This document shows, one piece after another, positions 58,773 through 64,000 of a stretch of DNA of 64,000 bases. Source of the stretch: Candidatus Abyssobacteria bacterium SURF_17 (GTDB lineage Bacteria > Abyssobacteria > SURF-5); NCBI GenBank assembly GCA_003598055.1, contig QZKI01000095.1:1-64000 (forward strand), read 5' to 3'. The notes below the pieces were generated by a model. It was given only the letters and a program-made list of their open reading frames with translations, did no database searches and had not been told where the DNA came from. The translations under genes were made by a program, and so were the position numbers. Within the stretch, counting starts at the first letter, position 1; every line of letters begins with the position of its first letter.

Positions 58773-59233
58773 CTCACGCCCTTTCTGGTTCATAATGCAG
58801 CACTTTCTGTCCTGTTGCCATTACTATTGCATACCAGCTGATGCTTTCGCAAGTCGAGCTAAATAGGGACAGAGAGACTGTCTCACGATTCGGAAACCGG
58901 GATTCTTGCTCCGGGGACAGTCCCGAATTTACGGCACTTTCATGCCCGAATTCTTGGGGCAGTCCCCTCCGCAAAAAACGCCGATTTTTCCGGCTGTAGG
59001 GGCACAGCGCGGCGCCCCTGCGTTGCATCCTCGACCGTGGGACACATTCTCTGTCCCTTGCTGCAATTTGAAAACCTGTGGTGAATGGGGTACAATATCG
59101 TCACACCGCGCCGGGTGCGCGGTGCTCTTTCTTTGCAGCAACGAGAAAGATAGAATCTGTCCTGTAGTTGTCCATGTATGCCCCCGCGGCGCTTCGCGCC
59201 TACAGAGTTGCTGGATAGATTCAGAGAGATTCC
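58773..59233. other. 461-bp gap between divergent genes, repeat-rich
   Basis: It contains repeated GGGACAG/CTGTCCC-like words (58866-59060) and a TGTAGGGGC-type palindrome (58995-59019). No gene. The shared words suggest decayed copies of a dispersed element. Confidence 0.45.
58995..59019. repeat. TGTAGGGGC-type imperfect palindrome
   Basis: TGTAGGGGC, a short non-palindromic centre, then GCGCCCCTG. The family ends are recognisable but the core is degenerate. Confidence 0.5.
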
Positions 59234-60040
59234 ATGCTGATTGCATCAGTAAATGGTATTGAGATGTGCTACCTTCTGGCCGATTTCACCGACCCGTGGA
59301 AGGCCGAGAAGGAATACCTTGTCCTCCTCCATGGCTGGATGGGATGCAAAGAAAGCTGGGTGCGGCAAATCCATTTCTTTTCTCGCGATTTCGCCGTCCT
59401 CGCGCCCGACCTGCGGGGATTCGGCCACTCGTCAAAGCCGGCGCGGGGCTACGCTATGGAAGAGTATGTCCGGGATATCTTGGCGCTCTTCGATGTCGTC
59501 GGCATCAGGAAAGCGCACGTGCTCGGGCAGTCGTTCGGCGGCATCATCGCGCAGCTTTTCGCAATCACAAGACCCGAGCGCACACAATCGCTCATCCTGT
59601 GGGCGACACGGAGTGAACCGGTCGGGAAACTTGATATAGACGCTCTAGCCGAACTTATAAAGCGGGAAGGGATGCCCGCATTTGCCGAAATGTTCTCCGG
59701 ACAGTTTGCCGATGAGGCGGAACCGGAGATAACCGACTGGAACAAACAGCTTGTCGCACGTGGTCAGCCCCACGCCGCGATTGAGACGCTCCGCGAGGTG
59801 TCACGCATCCATATCACGGCCAAACTTTCCCGCATAAAAGCGCCGACGTTGATTTTGGCGTCAAAAGATGATAAAGTAATTCCGTTCGAATACGCGGAAA
59901 AGATGCACCGCAGGATTGCGAACTCAACTCTTTATGAGTATCATGGCAGCCACGGCGCCTATCTTAAGAGCCCTGATGAGTGCAACACAGCCATATTGAA
60001 TTTTCTGAAAGCGCATCCGGTTAAGGAAGAGAAAACATAA
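59234..60040 (+). CDS. Alpha/beta hydrolase
   Basis: The 268-aa hydrolase fold has nucleophile elbow VLGQSFGGIIAQLFA (Ser), oxyanion-loop LLHGWMGCKESW, acid ASKDDKVIPFEYAEKM (Asp) and His in YEYHGSHGAYLKSPDE. Such enzymes cleave esters, thioesters or C-C bonds of ring-cleavage products. It begins a plus-strand run ahead of leuA and the enoyl-CoA hydratase but is separated from leuA by 252 bp, so co-transcription is not assured. AGAGAG is a weak ribosome binding site. Substrate unknown. Confidence 0.85.
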   Translation: MLIASVNGIEMCYLLADFTDPWKAEKEYLVLLHGWMGCKESWVRQIHFFSRDFAVLAPDLRGFGHSSKPARGYAMEEYVRDILALFDVVGIRKAHVLGQSFGGIIAQLFAITRPERTQSLILWATRSEPVGKLDIDALAELIKREGMPAFAEMFSGQFADEAEPEITDWNKQLVARGQPHAAIETLREVSRIHITAKLSRIKAPTLILASKDDKVIPFEYAEKMHRRIANSTLYEYHGSHGAYLKSPDECNTAILNFLKAHPVKEEKT

Positions 60041-60292
60041 CCCGATACCTGTAGAAAGAATGCAACATTTCAAGATGGTTTGTCCGAAACAGATAAGACT
60101 CTTTCATTGGCCCGTCATATCTGCCGGAAGAGAGAATCCGCCTCTTCTCGGCCTGCTTCTCCTGCTGCTTCGCGGGCAGCGCCCGCGAACTCTTGACCCG
60201 ACATATCTTGTACCCGACCATTCAAACAAAATCTAAGCCTCACTTTTTTCTAAAGAACAAGCGTAATTTATGGAAGAAACGAGGGCAGAACC

Positions 60293-61810
60293 ATGGCTGA
60301 ACAAGTGTATATCTTCGATACTACACTCCGGGACGGTGAGCAATCTCCCGGCGCAAGCATGACAACGGATGAAAAGATACGTATGGCGCTCCAGCTTGAA
60401 CGGCTTGGGGTGGACGTGATAGAGGCCGGTTTTCCGATTGCCTCCCCCGGCGAATTCGAGTCGGTCCAGAAAATCGCGAGCAGCTTGAAGAATGTGACCG
60501 TTGCGGGTCTCGCGCGCGCGAACAAGGCCGACATTGACGCTGCATGGAACGCTATCAAGGTCGCCGCGCATCCGCGCCTCCATATTTTCATCGCAACTTC
60601 CGACATCCATCTCAAGTACAAGCTGAAGAGAACGCGCGAGCAAGTGCTCGAGGACGCCGTCGGCGCGGTCAAGCATGCGCTGCAATTCACCGGCGATGTC
60701 GAATTTTCGGCCGAAGACGCCACACGCAGCGATATCGATTACCTCTGTCAGATTGTGAAGGCCGTGATCGAGGCTGGGGCGTCAGTAGTCAATTTGCCCG
60801 ACACGGTCGGCTATTCGATTCCCGCCGAGATCGGTGCGCTGTTCCGAAAAATTCGCGAAAACGTCCCGAACATTGACCGCGTGATTCTGAGCACGCATTG
60901 CCATAATGACCTCGGAATGGCGGTCGCAAACAGCCTCGCCGCCGTCCGGTTCGGCGCGCGACAGGTCGAGTGCACGGTCAACGGCATCGGCGAGCGCGCG
61001 GGCAATGCTTCTCTTGAAGAAATAGTAATGGCGATCCGCACACGCGAAGACCAGCTTCCCTTCCACACAAACATAAGCAGCCGCGAAATATACAAGACCT
61101 CGAAGCTGCTCGGCACACTCACCGGCCTTGCCATTCCGCGCAACAAGCCCATTGTAGGGAAAAATGCCTTCGCACACGAATCAGGTGTGCATCAGGACGG
61201 CGTCATCAAGTCGGCGCTCACCTATGAAATAATGACACCGGATTCGGTCGGCGTGCCCCAGAGTTCCATCGTGCTCGGCAAACACTCGGGCAAGCATGGT
61301 CTGCGGGCTCGCTGCGAAGCCATCGGTTTTAAACTCGGGGAAGACGAGCTTAAGGAGGTCTATAACAAGTTCATCGACCTTGCCGACAAGAAAAAAGAGG
61401 TCACCGACGAGGACCTCGTCGCGATCGTCGAGGATGTGCTCGACCTGGTCGAACAGGTGTACCAACTCGAATACCTCCAGACAACGAGCGGAAGCAACAC
61501 AAAGGCGACGGCAACCGTCCAACTCAAATCCAACAGTAATTCGGTGCTCGATTCCAACGTCGGCGACGGGCCCGTGGACGCCACATACAAGACCATCGAG
61601 CGGATTACGGGGATTACCGGCCGCCTTCTCGAGTACTCCATCAATGCCGTCACAATCGGCAAGGACGCGATGGGCGAGGCGTTCGTAAAGGTTAGATTCC
61701 AGGACGACACCGTTGCGGGACATGGCTTAAGCACCGACGTCATCGAGGCGAGCGCAAAGGCGTACTTGAACGCGCTCAACAAATGGCTGTCGCTGGGGAA
61801 AAGGAAATAG
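60293..61810 (+). CDS. leuA: 2-isopropylmalate synthase
   Basis: The 505-aa enzyme matches bacterial LeuA (about 510 aa). It condenses acetyl-CoA with 2-oxoisovalerate, the first committed step of leucine synthesis. Signatures are FDTTLRDGEQSPGASMT, LSTHCHNDLGMAVANSL (metal-binding HxHN), TVNGIGERAGNASLEEIV and SGVHQDGVIK. The C-terminal domain (about 390-505) is the leucine-binding regulatory domain (GDGPVDATYKTIERITG). Homocitrate or citramalate synthases share the fold, so those activities cannot be excluded. No leader peptide or T-box was seen in the 252-bp upstream gap. Confidence 0.88.
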   Translation: MAEQVYIFDTTLRDGEQSPGASMTTDEKIRMALQLERLGVDVIEAGFPIASPGEFESVQKIASSLKNVTVAGLARANKADIDAAWNAIKVAAHPRLHIFIATSDIHLKYKLKRTREQVLEDAVGAVKHALQFTGDVEFSAEDATRSDIDYLCQIVKAVIEAGASVVNLPDTVGYSIPAEIGALFRKIRENVPNIDRVILSTHCHNDLGMAVANSLAAVRFGARQVECTVNGIGERAGNASLEEIVMAIRTREDQLPFHTNISSREIYKTSKLLGTLTGLAIPRNKPIVGKNAFAHESGVHQDGVIKSALTYEIMTPDSVGVPQSSIVLGKHSGKHGLRARCEAIGFKLGEDELKEVYNKFIDLADKKKEVTDEDLVAIVEDVLDLVEQVYQLEYLQTTSGSNTKATATVQLKSNSNSVLDSNVGDGPVDATYKTIERITGITGRLLEYSINAVTIGKDAMGEAFVKVRFQDDTVAGHGLSTDVIEASAKAYLNALNKWLSLGKRK

Positions 61811-61970
61811 GAACGGCCAAGGTATTTTCGATTTTCGATTTTGGATTGAAAAAGAACCTGTTTGCGGCTTGTAGTGACAACCTCGGACTGTGAACCGTGA
61901 ACGCCGAAACACTGTTTTTCTCATCCCCGTTTCGCCGGTTGCCCAAGCACTCTTCGATAAGGAGGCCGCT

Positions 61971-62753
61971 ATGCCGTATGAGACGATTGTTGTGAATCAG
62001 GCCGACCGTGTTGCAACTGTCACGTTCAATCGGCCGCCGATGAACCCCATCAGCAATAAAATGATTGAGGAGTTTAGTAGAGCCCTCGATGCAATTGAAC
62101 AGGACCCCGAAGTCCGTGCGCTCATACTTACCGGCGCAGGAGAAAAAGCCTTTTGCGCCGGCGCCGACGTGACGGAATTCGGGCAGGCATTCGGCGAAGG
62201 AAGCGTCAAGGACCTTGTCATGACGCGCCACCGCCTGTTCACACGCCTCGAACGTTTTCCCAAGCCGGTGATCGCGGCCATCAACGGCTATGCGCTCGGC
62301 GGGGGATGCGAGCTTGCGATGTCATGTCATCTCCGCCTCATGGCCGACACCGCCACCATTGGCCAGCCGGAAATCAACCTTGGCATCATCCCGGGTTACG
62401 GCGGCACTCAGCGGCTTCCTCGGCTTGTAGGCCGAACACGCGCGTATGAGATGCTTTTCCTCGGCGACCGGATTTCCGCCGAACGTGCCCTCGATATTGG
62501 TCTCATCAACAAGGTGTGCCCTGCCGCTTCACTCATGGATGAGGCGAGACAGCTCGCCCTGCGGCTTGCAAAACAGGCTCCTGTCGCAGTCAAGCTCATT
62601 ATCGACTCAGTCAATCGCGGCCTCGAAGTGCCTGTCGAACAGGGCCTCGAGATAGAGGCCGAGAACATGGCAGCCGTCTCGGCAACCGAAGACGCGATGG
62701 AGGGCGTGATGGCATTCATGCAGAAACGCCCGCCGGACTTCAAGGGGCGATAG
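61971..62753 (+). CDS. Enoyl-CoA hydratase (crotonase family)
   Basis: The 260-aa enzyme adds water to enoyl-CoA. Both catalytic glutamates are present: GYALGGGCELAMSC and IGQPEINLGIIPGYGG. Oxyanion-hole residues lie in EKAFCAGADVTEF, and TQRLPRLVGRTRAYEML follows. ATG 61971 has AAGGAGG upstream, which rejects the 61890 start. The length and motifs fit short-chain crotonase rather than the larger dienoyl-CoA hydratase. With the 3-hydroxyacyl-CoA dehydrogenase at 13623 it could complete a beta-oxidation step. It follows leuA by 160 bp, probably by chance. Confidence 0.9.
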   Translation: MPYETIVVNQADRVATVTFNRPPMNPISNKMIEEFSRALDAIEQDPEVRALILTGAGEKAFCAGADVTEFGQAFGEGSVKDLVMTRHRLFTRLERFPKPVIAAINGYALGGGCELAMSCHLRLMADTATIGQPEINLGIIPGYGGTQRLPRLVGRTRAYEMLFLGDRISAERALDIGLINKVCPAASLMDEARQLALRLAKQAPVAVKLIIDSVNRGLEVPVEQGLEIEAENMAAVSATEDAMEGVMAFMQKRPPDFKGR

Positions 62754-63206
62754 CGGTCTCCGCAACTTCCGCTCGAGCAGCAGGTTCAATAAGACGATTT
62801 CCTCTCTCTGCCTGGCGTCGTCCAAGGAACCCTGCATTATTCTTATCTCCGCATGGTTACCTTACAAACCCATTGCTCTAACTCAAACATGCCTTGGATT
62901 GATTATCTACACGGTTTTGCGATTTTCTCTGAGCGCATTCTTCAGCGAATCCACAGTTAATGGAGGATATTTCTCTTCAGCCACGGCACCCAGAGAGATG
63001 CTTTTTTGACAAGCACGAAAGGTATTGGTATCATGTACCCAAAATAAATGAGTGAGCAGTCATTCATATAAGCTCCGGCTCCTATCTGTAATAACTCTAA
63101 CAGCGATATTCCTTATGATGCACGCTTCAACCCGCAGAAGGCATCGCTCCACACCGAACGCATACTCTTCCATACGTGATTTTGAATAACAGGGAGGAAG
63201 GCATAC
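62754..63206. other. 453-bp gap with one strong promoter, no gene
   Basis: Small open frames lack homology-like content. The promoter at 63006-63034 precedes the last gene. Confidence 0.5.
63006..63034 (+). promoter_or_regulatory. Sigma-70-type promoter for the FAD-dependent oxidoreductase
   Basis: Perfect TTGACA (63006-63011), 17-bp spacer and TATCAT (63029-63034, five of six). The next gene's ATG is 173 nt downstream, leaving a long 5' leader. Confidence 0.7.
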
Positions 63207-64000
63207 ATGGCTGACGCAACCTTCGATGCCGTCATCATAGGCGCCGGCCACAATGGCTTGGCGCTTGGATGTTATCTTGCCAAATCCGGCTGGAGCGTCG
63301 GGATATTCGAGAAGCGCCACGAAGAGGGCGGCGGCCTTTGCACTGAGGAACTGACGCGCCCGGGCTTCTTGCACAACGTACATTCCAACTACCACACGCT
63401 TGTGGGAGTGTCTCCGGTGTATGACGACCTGAACCTGTTCGCGCACGGCTTGAAGTACGTGCATCCGCCGGTCCAGATGGGGAGCGTATTCAGCGACGGC
63501 ACAGCGCTGACTATTCATAAGGACATGAGCAAGACGTACGCAGCGATGGCGCGTTTCTCACAGAAGGACGCCGACACATGGATGCGTCTCTATGAAGAGG
63601 TGAAGGGATTCCTTGACTTGCTGGTTGGAACTCTCATGTTTGCGCCGCCGATCAACCTGAACGAAATCACGAACGCGCTCACCGTATGGGGGGTCGAAGA
63701 CAAATCCGAATTCTTGCGGGCGCGCCTGCGCAGCATGACTATTAATGACTTCCTGAATCAGCATTTCGAGAACGAGAAAATCAAGACGATGCTGGCGTTC
63801 CATGCCGCCGTGTGCGCTTACAGCAACGACGTGCGCGGCCTCGCGATCTCGTTTCCGCTCCTTGCGGGAAAGATCGACAACTGGCAATGCTGCATTGGAG
63901 GCTCGCACAAACTCGCTCACGCGTTGTGGTGGACGCTTCTTGCCGATGGCGGCGTTGTGTATCCGGCCTCGCCCGTCGTCAAGATACTCACGAAGAATGA
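63207..64000 (+). CDS. FAD-dependent oxidoreductase, phytoene-dehydrogenase-like (partial)
   Basis: 264 codons remain open to the window edge, so the C terminus is missing. The N-terminal FAD/NAD motif is VIIGAGHNGLALGCYLAKSG (GxGxxG), followed by the flavin-fold Glu and GGGLCTEELTRPGFLHN. CrtI-type and related amine-oxidase-fold enzymes of this shape desaturate or oxidise isoprenoids, ketones or other lipids. The ATG at 63207 has GGGAGGAAGG 7 nt upstream. A strong promoter lies 173 nt before. The substrate cannot be given from the N-terminal half alone. Confidence 0.8.
   Translation, partial: MADATFDAVIIGAGHNGLALGCYLAKSGWSVGIFEKRHEEGGGLCTEELTRPGFLHNVHSNYHTLVGVSPVYDDLNLFAHGLKYVHPPVQMGSVFSDGTALTIHKDMSKTYAAMARFSQKDADTWMRLYEEVKGFLDLLVGTLMFAPPINLNEITNALTVWGVEDKSEFLRARLRSMTINDFLNQHFENEKIKTMLAFHAAVCAYSNDVRGLAISFPLLAGKIDNWQCCIGGSHKLAHALWWTLLADGGVVYPASPVVKILTKN

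Noticed and set aside
60041..60292. Leader region of leuA examined for a T-box or leucine attenuator
   Set aside because: No run of Leu codons, no T-box core and no strong terminator hairpin were found.
61971..62753. Enoyl-CoA hydratase considered as the dienoyl-CoA hydratase of benzoyl-CoA degradation
   Set aside because: Size and motifs are of the ordinary short-chain crotonase, and it lies far from the reductase genes.

Overview
The window reads as chromosomal DNA of an uncultured, strictly anaerobic heterotrophic bacterium with a Gram-negative type envelope. The evidence is ATP-dependent benzoyl-CoA-reductase / 2-hydroxyacyl-CoA-dehydratase genes, many iron-sulfur enzymes, radical-SAM proteins, a family-9 (heptosyltransferase-like) glycosyltransferase, and a moderately GC-rich, repeat-strewn layout. 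A deltaproteobacterial or candidate-phylum lineage is plausible, but I cannot fix the taxonomy from sequence alone. No phage, plasmid, CRISPR array or rRNA is visible. There is one tRNA (CAU anticodon).

Layout. (1) 352-8750, plus strand: a bzdNOPQ/bcrCBAD-like four-gene set (two catalytic subunits, two activating ATPases), a small membrane protein, a decayed Rossmann-fold gene, and a second catalytic pair in reversed order with no ATPases of its own. (2) 8910-14495, minus strand: a Hanks-type kinase, a 7TM-PAS sensor, a GH3-type adenylating enzyme and a 3-hydroxyacyl-CoA dehydrogenase. (3) 14626-26510: surface-glycan or lipid genes, namely three large membrane glycosyltransferase-like proteins, a GT9 enzyme, a methyltransferase, two B12-binding radical-SAM proteins and a small membrane protein. 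(4) 26639-34554: an UxaA-family enzyme facing an aconitase-like hydratase (two subunits) / PEP-mutase-family lyase / methyltransferase cluster, a secreted beta-propeller protein and a ferredoxin-like aldo/keto reductase. (5) 34977-48343, minus strand: a YjdF-type membrane protein, tRNA, hemerythrin, a third dehydratase-like subunit next to a CoA ligase, an APH-type kinase, an eight-repeat PQQ-type propeller, a slipin/NfeD pair, a P1 peptidase and a MoxR-VWA fusion. (6) 48801-64000: an ECF sigma factor with a very large anti-sigma/FecR/propeller protein, an ankyrin protein, an M20 peptidase, an MFS transporter, a lone hisF, a cupin, an iron-sulfur flavoprotein, an alpha/beta hydrolase, leuA, an enoyl-CoA hydratase and a phytoene-dehydrogenase-like FAD enzyme running off the right edge.

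How it may work together. CoA ligases, benzoyl-CoA-reductase-like enzymes, enoyl-CoA hydratase and 3-hydroxyacyl-CoA dehydrogenase point to anaerobic breakdown of aromatic or other acids through CoA thioesters. The two ATPases at 2857-4544 could energise more than one catalytic pair. The hydratase/lyase operon may belong to branched dicarboxylate metabolism or simply to leucine synthesis.

The intergenic DNA is unusually rich in small palindromic elements of at least six families. These include about 30-bp palindromes with TGTAGGGGC-type ends, a GTGCGAATTCATTCGCA element and a 77-bp element with 25-bp perfect inverted repeats. They often sit between convergent genes or in operon gaps.
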